Positions 55,243 through 64,000 of a stretch of 64,000 nt of DNA are shown here, piece by piece; position 1 is the stretch's first letter, and every line of letters starts with the position of its first letter. The notes under the pieces are model-generated. The model did not search any database and was not told the origin of the DNA. It saw nothing but the letters and a program-made list of their open reading frames with translations. Position numbers and translations under genes: made by a program. Source of the stretch: Nephrocerus scutellatus (Eukaryota; Arthropoda; Insecta; Diptera; Pipunculidae); contig OX352763.1 of NCBI GenBank assembly GCA_947095585.1, positions 39,048,010-39,112,009 on the forward strand. The letters are read 5' to 3'.

Positions 55243-55552
55243 TGAATTTAATAATAATAATAATATTCGGCGCGACAGATCCGCGGTCTAAGGCCTAGCT
55301 TTTCGCGACCATTTTTATTGTGCATGTATATTTTCGGACACAAATGGAAGCGATCTACAATTTAAGGCAGGATCCGAACGGCGAATTGAGAAGCTTTCCG
55401 TGACAAGTTATAACTCTCGGAACGTTTGTCACACATTCGCGAGAGGTAGGACACCGTGAAAAATACTTTAAGTTTTACTGGGATTCAAACCACGAACCTC
55501 AGGCTCAGTAGCCATGCGCATTTCCACTGAACCACGTCTCCCACGAAAATGA
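55243..55552 (-). mobile_element. tRNA-derived SINE, nearly complete (copy S6)
   Basis: On minus: head 'gggagacgtggttcagtgga' with B box gtggtttgaatccca (two changes), body 'cacggtgtcctacctctcgc', 'ataacttgtcacggaaagct', 'ccatttgtgtccgaaaatat' and tail 'cgccgaatattattattatt' (plus 55243-55260). The tail is next to the Jockey fragment J5. Confidence 0.8.
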
Positions 55553-55564
55553 TGGAAACAGTCC

Positions 55565-55805
55565 CGTGAAAATTAAGGCCGGATCCGAACGGCGAATTGA
55601 GAAGCTTTCCGTGATAAGTTCTAATAAACATATCGGCGTCTTCCACAAGACTTTCCACCTCTTCCAAAAAATCAAAAAGATGCGTTGGTGATCGGTCCGT
55701 AAAGCTCCTTTTAAAATGGCAGGTAAAGGCTTCGGCTTCGACTAAGCCTTGGGCCGCAACGGTCTGTCGCGCCGATTATTAATATTATTATTATTATTAT
55801 TATAA
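55565..55805. mobile_element. Rearranged SINE pieces
   Basis: 55570-55625 on minus repeats the body 'ggaaagcttctcaattcgcc'; 55735-55800 on plus has aagccttgggccgcaac and 'ggtctgtcgcgccgattatt' plus ATT units. Two opposed partial copies or an inverted one; about 100 bases between them are unassigned. Confidence 0.5.
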
Positions 55806-55908
55806 TAGGTAGTTTGAGCAATCAGTTGTGTCACAAAGTACTAGCTACTTACAAGAAAGGTCTAAACTAGCTGCACGGAGACCATGCATTATGGAATACA
55901 GCATGTAA

Positions 55909-56022
55909 AGGGTGTTTTTTTGGGAGGTTTGTTTTTCCGATAGATGTCGTTTTATTTTATGACAGTTGTTTTGACAGCTCAAAGTGGCATTTCTACTCAG
56001 TATTGTTTGGCAAATCATTATG

Positions 56023-56061
<39 letters not shown>

Positions 56062-56158
56062 ACATTTGTGAAAAATAGTCGTGGTAGCCATATGCCAGAA
56101 ATTGTGTTTAAATGTTAAATGCCAAAAAATTATCTACCAAATAAAAAAAAATTTTGGT
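55909..56158 (+). mobile_element. Internally deleted rosa mariner (MITE-like) with poly(A) at the junction
   Basis: 55909-56022 matches the first 110 bp of the intact rosa element up to its start codon (ctcagtattgtttggcaaat, cattatga); then 37 A residues (56023-56059); then tgacatttgtgaaaaatag through attttggt, the 3' part of the intact element from codon about 343. About 1 kb is missing. The A run is not in the intact element. Confidence 0.9.
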
Positions 56159-56243
56159 TATAAAACACCCAACGTGTTTTTTTAAGAGGTTGCCGATTTT
56201 TTTTTTAATAAAACACATATAAAATTATGAAATGACCAAAATT
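56159..56243 (-). mobile_element. Inverted rosa mariner 3' end abutting Jockey
   Basis: tataaaacaccc closes the deleted copy, then plus reads cgtgtttttttaagaggttg, ccgatttttt, aataaaacacatataaaa and ttatgaaatgaccaaaatt: the reverse complement of the intact element's last 70 bp. So a second rosa end lies tail to tail with the first. Its last twelve bases (56232-56243) are the first four codons of the Jockey ORF. Confidence 0.85.
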
Positions 56244-59054
56244 CGCGGCATTAAAAGAAATTTCAATTCGATCGTAGCACATCTTGACGCGAATAAACCT
56301 GCGGTTCTAAGTTTATGTGAAACGCAGGCCTCTTATATGGGTACCCCAAATGATTTTCAATGTCAGGGGTATTCTCGTGTCGACTGTTTGGTTCCTCATC
56401 GTGGGGTTATTTTATTTATACGTGAAGACATCAGTTTTAGTGTACCTAATTTTAATATTCCAAACAGTAATCCAATGTTCAATACGATATGGATAGAAAT
56501 TGTAATTTCAAACCATTCGATATTTATTTGTTCCCTTTATCGTAGTACTAATTTGTCACCTGATGACACTAATATTGAGTTTAATTACTTATCAGACACA
56601 ATAGACAAGATTTACCAATCATCACCAACATCAGAATTGGTAGTCTTGGGTGATTTTAATGTCCACAATGATTCATGGTTGACCTATTCGAATGGTAGAG
56701 ATCGATCAGGTGAAACCGCAGAACTATTTTCAAATGTTAATCTTTTCACCCAACTCGTTGATAAGCCAACTAGGTATCCCGATACTACTGGTCAATCACC
56801 TCACCTTTTAGATTTATTTCTTACAACTATGCCTGATAAATATTCAATTGATGTATCTGCTCCATTAGGTCTTTCTGACCATGCTTTGATAGTTGCCAAA
56901 TTTTCAATATCACCAGCCCTTATAGAGACTACAAGTAAAAGGCTACTCTGGCACTATAAAAATGCTAACTGGGAGCTCCTGAACCAATTTTATAGCTCAT
57001 TTGATTGGTCAACCTGTTTTTCCAGCAATAATGCTAATGAAGCATCACAACTTATCACGTCAACCATTTTGCTAGGAATGAAAAATTGCATTCCTTCTTC
57101 ATTTAAAAAGAAAAATACTTATAAAAATAAATGGTTTAACGAACATTGCAGGTCAGCAGTCGCGTGTAAAAAAGCAGCCCATTTGGACTACGTTAATTGC
57201 ACTTCTGAAGAAAACCTTGTAAAGTTTCGAATAGCTAGAAACAGATCAAACGCTATATTGAAAAGGTCCAAAATAATATATGACCTTAAGATTCGAGATA
57301 GCATGCGAAAAATATTGGATTCTGATTCAAACAGTCGAAGCTTTTGGTCGTTTGCTGCATTGGTTAAAAGAAACTTTGCAGACAATACTTCGTCTATTCC
57401 TTCTTTATTTCATAATGGTATTCATTATAGAACTAATATTGAGAAAGCTAATCTCTTAGCTTCTCATTTCGCTGGTGCGTCTACTCTTCCTTTAACTAAT
57501 CAAAGCCCCCCAATTCTCCCGAATCTAGGCCCAGGTATGTCTAAAATCTATTTTCGGAAACGGGTTGTTTCAAAGATTCTGAAAGAACTTGACCCCAATA
57601 AAGCGACTGGCCCCGACGGTATTCCGCCATTAGTATTGAAAAGTTGTCATCATACTTTGGCAAAACCGCTTAGCAAATTGTTTCATCTCTCAATGAAGAC
57701 AGGTGTTTTTCCATCACTTTGGAAAATAGCAAATATTCAACCCGTTCCGAAAAAAGGTGATAAATCGGCACCTACGAACTACCGACCTATTGCTTTGTTG
57801 TCGGTTCTATCGAAGGTAATGGAATCTATCGTTAATTTCAGACTAATGAACTATCTGGATTCGAATGTTCTTTTATCCGATGTGCAGTATGGATTTCGTA
57901 AAAATCGATCTTCAGGCGAACTAATGACGTGCATGACTCATTGTTTGGAGCGAAGCATTGAAAACCTAGGTGAATCAAGCGTTGTTTCCTTAGATATTGC
58001 TAAAGCTTTTGATAGAGTATGGCATGATTGTCTTATTAATAAGATTCGTGCGCTGAATTTACACTCCTCTCTCATTACATGGATTGAGAATTATTTAAGG
58101 AACCGTAAAATAAAAGTTATATTAAATGGTATATCTTCAGATTCACATGGGATCAATGCTGGCGTGCCTCAAGGATCATCCTTGTCTCCCACGCTCTTCT
58201 TGATATATATCAACGACCTATTGTCTTCTACAACCTGTGATATCCATTCATTTGCTGATGATACAACACTATCGGCCTCCATTGAGTTTGACAATCAAAA
58301 AGAATGCAATTCTCGCTTGAATGGTTCGCGTGAAAAAATGAATTTGACTATTCTGTCTAATATTCAAATCATTCTTGATTGGGGCATTTCTAACAGAGTA
58401 GAATTTAACCCAAATAAATTCCAGTCTTGCCTCTGTACCTCTATTGCGAGATCTGATTCACTTAAGTTGTTAGGTTTAAAAGTATCAAGTGATCTTTCTT
58501 GGAAAGAACATATTTATGAAATTTCAAAAAGAGCTAGCCAATGTTTAGGCTTCATAAGACGTTGTAACTTCTACTTCACTCCCTCTGAAGTGTTAAGATT
58601 ATATAAATCTTATGTTAGACCAATTTTAGAATTTAATTTATATGTGTGGGGTGGTGCTCCAAGATCGCATTTGGTTCATCTTGATGGTGTTCAGAATAGA
58701 GTTATCCGTTTGATAAACGATGTAACCATTACTTCGTCTCTTGATACTTTGGAGCACAGACGAAATGTAGGAGCTTTATCTGTTTTCTATAAATTTTACA
58801 ACGGTAAATGTTCTTTAGAAACCCGTTCTCTAGTTCCTGGGCCTTTTCTCAGTAACGTAAACACTCGTTTAAGGTGCAATCAACATAGATTTGCCTTAAA
58901 ACTTTTTTCATGTAGAACCCAACACTTTAAATCCTCCTTTTTTCCTAGAGTATCTTCGATGTGGAATCAATTGGTCGAACACGTGTTTCCAGAATCTTAT
59001 AATCTGCAGGCGTTCAAATTAGCCGTTAACAAGTTCTTGAAGGATGATGGTTAA
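56232..59054 (+). CDS. Jockey-clade ORF2: endonuclease plus reverse transcriptase, uninterrupted
   Basis: 940 codons. APE-type endonuclease (residues about 5-225): E30 in LSLCETQ, D141 and N143 in VLGDFNVHND, S215-D216-H217 in GLSDHALI. Linker, then RT (about 440-760): PKKGDKSAPTNYRPIALLSV, D588 in SLDIAKAFDRVWHD, AGVPQGSSLSPTLFLIYIND, and catalytic F674-A-D-D677. C-terminal domain to LEHRRNVGALSVFYKF and beyond. All catalytic residues are present. Jockey elements copy by target-primed reverse transcription. The first codons MTKI derive from an inverted rosa mariner end; the Jockey part begins at IRGIKRNF, so the natural ORF2 start and all of ORF1 are missing. Jockey-clade ORF2s are usually about 850-950 residues. 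Confidence 0.93.
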   Translation: MTKIRGIKRNFNSIVAHLDANKPAVLSLCETQASYMGTPNDFQCQGYSRVDCLVPHRGVILFIREDISFSVPNFNIPNSNPMFNTIWIEIVISNHSIFICSLYRSTNLSPDDTNIEFNYLSDTIDKIYQSSPTSELVVLGDFNVHNDSWLTYSNGRDRSGETAELFSNVNLFTQLVDKPTRYPDTTGQSPHLLDLFLTTMPDKYSIDVSAPLGLSDHALIVAKFSISPALIETTSKRLLWHYKNANWELLNQFYSSFDWSTCFSSNNANEASQLITSTILLGMKNCIPSSFKKKNTYKNKWFNEHCRSAVACKKAAHLDYVNCTSEENLVKFRIARNRSNAILKRSKIIYDLKIRDSMRKILDSDSNSRSFWSFAALVKRNFADNTSSIPSLFHNGIHYRTNIEKANLLASHFAGASTLPLTNQSPPILPNLGPGMSKIYFRKRVVSKILKELDPNKATGPDGIPPLVLKSCHHTLAKPLSKLFHLSMKTGVFPSLWKIANIQPVPKKGDKSAPTNYRPIALLSVLSKVMESIVNFRLMNYLDSNVLLSDVQYGFRKNRSSGELMTCMTHCLERSIENLGESSVVSLDIAKAFDRVWHDCLINKIRALNLHSSLITWIENYLRNRKIKVILNGISSDSHGINAGVPQGSSLSPTLFLIYINDLLSSTTCDIHSFADDTTLSASIEFDNQKECNSRLNGSREKMNLTILSNIQIILDWGISNRVEFNPNKFQSCLCTSIARSDSLKLLGLKVSSDLSWKEHIYEISKRASQCLGFIRRCNFYFTPSEVLRLYKSYVRPILEFNLYVWGGAPRSHLVHLDGVQNRVIRLINDVTITSSLDTLEHRRNVGALSVFYKFYNGKCSLETRSLVPGPFLSNVNTRLRCNQHRFALKLFSCRTQHFKSSFFPRVSSMWNQLVEHVFPESYNLQAFKLAVNKFLKDDG

Positions 59055-59468
59055 AGTATTCATAAGTTGTTTCTTAATATATAAAAAAAAAAAAAAAAAA
59101 AAAAAATTGTTTATCAGTATTTTTTAAATTATTTTTATAATTTGTAATATTTTCTTGGTCAAGGTTTTTTGTAGTTTTCCCTGACCATGATTCATTGATA
59201 AAAGTATTTGGACTCGCGTCGTTCTAAATTCGTGTTCGTTTTTCGTATTGCTTTTCCAATGAATCAGGGAGAATTCTGAGAAAATAAATTGAAACCGGCT
59301 ACAAACGTGAAGAATGTGATATATTGTTAATCACATTCTTTCGATTTTTATTTTATTTTGAATTTAATAAAGGGCTTAGCCCAACTTATTGCCGTGACGT
59401 AAGTCATTCAGGGAGTCATCCCTTGGCAATAAGTCTCTATATAAAAAAAAAAAAAAAAAAAAAAAAAA
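56244..59468 (+). mobile_element. Jockey element J6, lacking ORF1, with 3' UTR and poly(A)
   Basis: ORF2 is followed by a 3' UTR with two A runs: 59083-59106 and 59443-59468. AATAAA at 59362 lies 80 bases before the second. Just before the second run a 10-bp perfect inverted repeat (acttattgcc 59384-59393, ggcaataagt 59425-59434) may form a hairpin. The 5' end is truncated at the start of the endonuclease. No target-site duplication was found with the rosa flank. Confidence 0.85.
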
Positions 59469-60103
59469 TCTTCTAATGCTAGTCGAACGATATCTATCCA
59501 ATTAGGACATAGCCTTAGACATAATCTTTAACAAATTCAATGGACACACGTTTATGATTTCCAAATAATATTTAAAAACATAGATGATTGTTTGCAAATT
59601 GCTGATCTAGGGTGTTGTTTTTTTATTATAAGGACGGTTAAAAAAAACTGAAACAAAAAACTTGCACTTACAACACAAATAAAAAAAGCGGCTTCCACTG
59701 AATTCATTTTAAAGTAATATTTATTATGCATATTATTAATAATATTATTATTTAAACACTTCAACACTGGGAATTAAAGAAAATAGGTTCATTCAAATAA
59801 TTAAATATTCAAAGAGATGCTCGGTCGGGTGGGGTCGCATTTATGGGATGACCTTTATTTTTAAGTGCCATCCGCCGACCCGAGTTACAATTTTTTTTAT
59901 ATGTATAATATTTCTTATTTATTATGTTTACAATATTTTATATTTCTATATGTTAGTTGGTTTTGTTTTTTTCTTATTATTTTTTATAATTTATTTCTTT
60001 TTTCATTAATAGTAAATTATTTATTCTTTTCCATATAATATTTTCTTTTTGTTTTTTGTTACTTTATATTACGGATTTTTTTTTCTATACAAATATTTTT
60101 AAA
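59469..60103. other. Unassigned AT-rich DNA
   Basis: Strings of A/T with a GC island at 59818-59890 ('tcggtcgggtggggtcgcat', 'gtgccatccgccgacccgag'). It lies downstream (on minus) of the gag-protease stop where pol would be expected; no pol is visible. Confidence 0.35.
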
Positions 60104-61201
60104 TTATGACGATGGTCTGATGGTGAGGCTGCTGGCGGTGTCAGGGCTCTTCAAGCTGATCGTGCCGTCTGCTCGTCGAGTACCATATATGCGTCCTAGG
60201 GGGCCACGGATGCGGAATCTCTTAGTTCTAGCTGGGATGGCAATGCCAGTAAATTCATTCGGCTCGGGAGAAGATGGCGCAGTTACAATAATGAAGTTGG
60301 ATAGCGGAATGGTGCCCTTCTGTGGAGCGTTAGTCATTGTTGGGGTAGTGTCGGTGTGTGGTGCTGTAGTCGTCATGGGTGCTGTGGTCGTCATCGGTGC
60401 TGTAGTCGTTGCAGGTAGCGATTCTACTTGAGCTACTATTGTTTGGTTCCCACGGTTGATTGTAAAATTGTTCTTTGACAAAAAATCTGATCCAATGAGG
60501 AACTTGTCCATCAAGTTCGGGATGTAAGCGAACTCTTGCTCGAACGTCCAGTCTCCCCAGCTCATTTTTATAGTATATGCTTGGCGTGCTATGACGGTAG
60601 ATTTGTCGGCCAAAGCAAATGTAATGTGGATCGGTCGGGCGGGTATTCGGTTTGCTATACATATCTTTCTGACCCCTCTGCCAATACATGACCTTCCTGC
60701 CCCGGTGTCGATTACTGCTCTGAAAGAGTGTCTACCAAATCGGATAGGTATTGTGTAGGCAGCAAGAATGGAAGTAGGTGTGGCGGCGGAAACGTATAGT
60801 GACTCGCGAGATTGGACGGCCTCTTGACACTGGCAATACCGACTCTGGATGCCCTCTGTACTACAGTAAGAACAGAATAGACGGCGGTTTCGGCAAGTTC
60901 GACGTTGGTGCCCACGTTGGCCACAAGTCCAGCAACAAGTTTTTCGATCGTATGCCGTCGGTATCGTCGGTGAAACTACTGGCACACGCTTAGGTTTGAA
61001 GCCGCTTGTCGTTAGCACTACAGACAGCGAAACAGGTCGTGCGGGTTGCATCGGCGATCGTGATGCTGCCATCCATTCAAGAAATTCCACTGGAATTCCG
61101 CTACTATCATACATGAGGTTCCATATATGTACATGGTCCACATTACCAGTACTGGCACTACCAATATCAGCTAGCAAATCTTCCTCATTCATCTGGTACA
61201 C
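60104..61201 (-). CDS. LTR-retrotransposon gag nucleocapsid plus protease, truncated
   Basis: 365 codons on minus. Zinc knuckle C90-X2-C93-X4-H98-X4-C103 (CWTCGQRGHQRRTC); a second one, C110-SYC113, has Ile where His is expected (CSYCSTEGIQSRYC). Aspartic protease with D165-T-G-A (AVIDTGAGRSCIG) and the flap-side LIGSDFL (residues 235-241). A Thr-rich repeat TTTAPMTTTAP spans about 265-290. The family is gypsy-like by the knuckle-protease order. The capsid part before residue about 60 and all of RT, RNase H and integrase are missing; the next 600 bases contain no pol. The uninterrupted frame suggests a fairly young but incomplete copy. Processing of gag by the protease is the family role. Confidence 0.75.
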   Translation of the reverse strand: MYQMNEEDLLADIGSASTGNVDHVHIWNLMYDSSGIPVEFLEWMAASRSPMQPARPVSLSVVLTTSGFKPKRVPVVSPTIPTAYDRKTCCWTCGQRGHQRRTCRNRRLFCSYCSTEGIQSRYCQCQEAVQSRESLYVSAATPTSILAAYTIPIRFGRHSFRAVIDTGAGRSCIGRGVRKICIANRIPARPIHITFALADKSTVIARQAYTIKMSWGDWTFEQEFAYIPNLMDKFLIGSDFLSKNNFTINRGNQTIVAQVESLPATTTAPMTTTAPMTTTAPHTDTTPTMTNAPQKGTIPLSNFIIVTAPSSPEPNEFTGIAIPARTKRFRIRGPLGRIYGTRRADGTISLKSPDTASSLTIRPSS

Positions 61202-61693
61202 TCCAGCCGCACTAAACTAATGATCTTCGTCTGACATTATTTATTCGTTCTAGTTCGCAACTTAGCACAACGTAGGTATATGACTCTTGGCGGTTCGGTT
61301 CTTGGCAAGTAGGAGATGTCTGAATACGGTTTTGCCTGCCGGAATCCAACTTCTTTCGGTTTGGTGGTTACGAATCTAAATATAATAATTATGCGGTATT
61401 TAGTTCAATTATTTTCTAAATGCGTTTTAATTGACTTCGGAATTCATTGCAGTTCTACAAATAAAATACTTCATGCTTATAACAATTATAATACTTAATC
61501 AATAAGAAATATGATAATAATGCTGACACATGCTGAGTGGTACTGGTGCATGTGCGTAGCTCGCAATCTACCAAAACAGAGCACAATGCTACTAAAAATT
61601 CTTGAAACGTGGCGAACGGAATAATGTTCTGTGAAGAGAAGGCAATGTACAAGAAAGCACTCACACTTACTTGGCTACTAATAGCCGGTGAAT
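61202..61693 (-). other. Presumed leader between LTR and gag
   Basis: On minus this lies between the LTR-like block and the gag frame. No primer-binding site could be assigned with confidence; ggctattagtagcc beside the LTR end is a short palindrome. Confidence 0.35.
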
Positions 61694-63010
61694 GTTGTAG
61701 CGTTGTTTCGCTCGGGTGACGATCGCAAATCAACCGGGTTTCATTTTCTCCTCTTTGTTACAAATTAATTTTTGTTTGGTTTCTTTGTTTTATTATTTTT
61801 TTCCTTTATTTTTGATTTTTCTTTACCTTAATATATATTAACAGGGTTGGTCTAAAATACTTGTCATACTTAACATAAGAACTACATAATACTAAATAAA
61901 CTAAATACTATACTCGATGGTACGGCACCAGCGGAGCACACGGGTGGCGTTCGCGTTCGAACGGCTCGGCTCAAAGTAGCTGCCGACAGTTGCAAAAGCA
62001 TCAACAACTTTAGGCCCCGTACTTGAAACTGACGCTAGAGGGAGCACTCGGAGGGTGTTCGTGTTGAACAACTCGGCTCTAGGTAGCTACCGAAAGGTGC
62101 AAAAGCATCAACAACAGTCGGCCGCTAACTTGAAACTAAAGCTAATGTATGGTGGAACACACACGGGGGCGTTCTTTAAAAAACACCTCGGTTCCGCTGT
62201 AATTCTCGAAAGTGCAAAAGCATCAACACTTTTCAGGTACTACAGCCTAAGGTTTCGTTTTTTTTTTAAAACGAACAGGAGTGTTTAGTGTTATTAACAA
62301 ACACCTAGAGAAAATGTTTCTTATTTAGTAGACGATCTTCTCTTCTCCTACATAATTGTGATTTGCGCGCCCAATCTCACTGATTTTCTCTTTCAAATGG
62401 CTGGGAATTTTATCTCACCAGCTATTGAATAAATAAGAAATTGTTCGTACACGTGTTTTATTCGTATACGTATTGTTATTTTTATTATTATTATATTATT
62501 ATTCCTATTATTTACATGCTTAGCCATGGAGCATGACAGAAGTCATGATACTTTTGCACTCAAAGAATAATTTTCTCGGTTTGGCGTCGGACGGACGACC
62601 GTGGGCTTTAAACCCCATATAATGCGATTACCGAGCAGAAGTGTTACTTTTGCGCTACTGTCGCACATGCATTGTACTCAGTATTTTGCTTACATGCTTG
62701 TGCCGCATGGTTCTTTGCGTTCTTGAAGTAATTTATTCGGAGTATGCTTATAATGTACTTATGTATTTGATATGAATGATATTATGTTGTATATATTTTT
62801 AGAAGAACGGTTTGTAACGTAGTTGATATAATGGTTGGATTAAATCAACACCGCTAAATGTACTATTGTTTCTCAAAAACTCGGTTCAATGAAATGTGTG
62901 TAGTGAGTGGCAAAGTACCAAACAGAGCACTCACTCTACTACGAGAAATTCAGACATTATTGGTTCGTAGATGAACGTCGGGTAGCTAGCTCCTTACAGG
63001 AGAGTGTTTC
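61694..63010 (-). mobile_element. Candidate 5' LTR of the gag-protease element
   Basis: The plus-strand edge tgtagcgttgtttcgctcgg parallels 716-745, and both blocks carry T-rich sequence followed by roughly 100-bp tandem units. Here they read gcaaaagcatcaacaac with ggctcggctc or actcggctct (about 61975, 62100, 62215). The upper edge is not certain: I place it near 63010, where similarity and repeats fade. Position and orientation are right for the 5' LTR of the minus-strand element. Confidence 0.4.
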
Positions 63011-64000
63011 GTTAGAAATCTCCTCTACATTTTGTGGATTACACCTGCTAATATACACTCAACATATCATTAACAAATTGTGAATTATATCGATGTTAAA
63101 AAAATTTAATCTTTATTTGTTTGTTATTTATGCTTTAGAATTAAATAATTATTATTATCAATTAACTTTCCATGTGCTTTTATTAATAATACTAGTACTC
63201 TACAATACAACATTCATTGCTTCTAGTGCTTTTGACAATAGCCCTCTTTATTAAATCGATATTTGGACTTAGCAGCATACATTGCGTTATTGATTGCCCA
63301 TCTAAGCACGGCCAGGATTTTAATTCGCAATCTTGAGTGTTGAGCGTTTTAACCGACTGGGCTATGGTGGAGTATGAGACTAGTCCGCGGAATCGCTGTT
63401 ATTTAGGTTCTTTCTCTTTGGGTGTTGGTCGGATTTTCTTACTTATAATTCTAGTTGTATGGTATGTGTCAAAGTTATTTTGGGTCAACCAAACATCGTT
63501 ACATATAATATATCCTTCAAAAACTGTGTTATCGTTTGCCAAAGTTACTGCAATTTGCTGATGTCGATACAAAATATGAATTCATTTGTAGTAAATAAAC
63601 GAAATGCATAATTTTGATTTCAAAGGAAATAGAAGACAACAAAACATCCACTTGTAACTTCGCATCAAATTCACTGCGGACTGTAAATTATATCTTGTTT
63701 TGGAAAGTAATATAGTACTCGTACAAGATTTGGATTATAAATAAAAAAATTATATTGTAAATACAGTATTGCAATCGGTTGGAAAAGTATTAATTTGACA
63801 CTAAACTGTGGTGTTACCTGATAGCACTTCGTGGTTAGGCAGTTCAGCGCGATAGCGTTCATTTGCTGTAGCGCTCCGAAAACGCATAAAAAATATAGTT
63901 TCGTATTTCGTTAAAATAAAAAAAAATATGTTATTTAGCCGAACAACGTCGGGTTTTCCACCTAATATATAATTTATTATTTTGGAGTTTACTCTTTAAG
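63011..64000. other. Unassigned AT-rich DNA
   Basis: No coding, RNA or repeat signature recognised. Short open frames are composition artefacts. Confidence 0.35.

Overview
This window reads as repeat-rich, probably heterochromatic, DNA of a higher fly. The base composition is AT-rich, there are no bacterial-style operons, and almost every recognisable protein signature is transposon-derived. An intact mariner with a DD41D triad (the 'rosa' group, first named from the tephritid Ceratitis rosa) and gene fragments that look like Drosophila Ack suggest a cyclorrhaphan fly. A tephritid fruit fly is my best guess; this is inference, not proof.

Layout. 0-4.9 kb: inverted RTE-type LINE fragments, a candidate solo LTR, a Helentron-like 3' end and a Jockey tail. 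4.9-12 kb: mostly unassigned DNA with a 0.9-kb minisatellite, a tRNA-headed SINE with target-site duplication, and a LINE RT tail. 12-29 kb: decayed LINEs of at least four kinds (RTE, another RTE-like LINE, LOA-type with RNase H, and jockey), a second DD41D mariner relic inside an RTE, and a 953-bp tandem duplication. 29-36.5 kb: two host-gene-like pieces (a CHCH/MIC19-type twin CX9C reading frame and Ack kinase exons) and a Jockey copy broken by the Ack segment, a LOA element with a 12-bp target-site duplication, and a SINE with a 10-bp one. 36.5-44 kb: LOA copies, with a three-level nest: intact rosa mariner in a DD34D mariner in a LOA element. 44-51 kb: RTE, SINE, LOA and Jockey relics. 51-56 kb: a PIF/Harbinger transposase split by two head-to-head Helentron-like elements made of 120-bp tandem units, more SINEs, and a Jockey fragment whose paralogue supplies an exact empty site. 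56-59.5 kb: a Jockey with an uninterrupted 940-codon ORF2 whose first codons come from a mariner end. 59.5-64 kb: a truncated LTR-retrotransposon gag-protease and a candidate LTR.

Most likely functional by sequence: the rosa mariner (complete TIRs, TA flanks, intact ORF). The 940-codon Jockey ORF2 keeps all endonuclease and RT catalytic residues but lacks ORF1. The SINE family probably depended on a LINE for mobility. The window contains no complete host gene that I can recognise, no rRNA and no convincing tRNA gene. The dense nest of fragments, mostly on the minus strand between 15 and 51 kb, resembles a piRNA-cluster-like graveyard, which small-RNA data could test.
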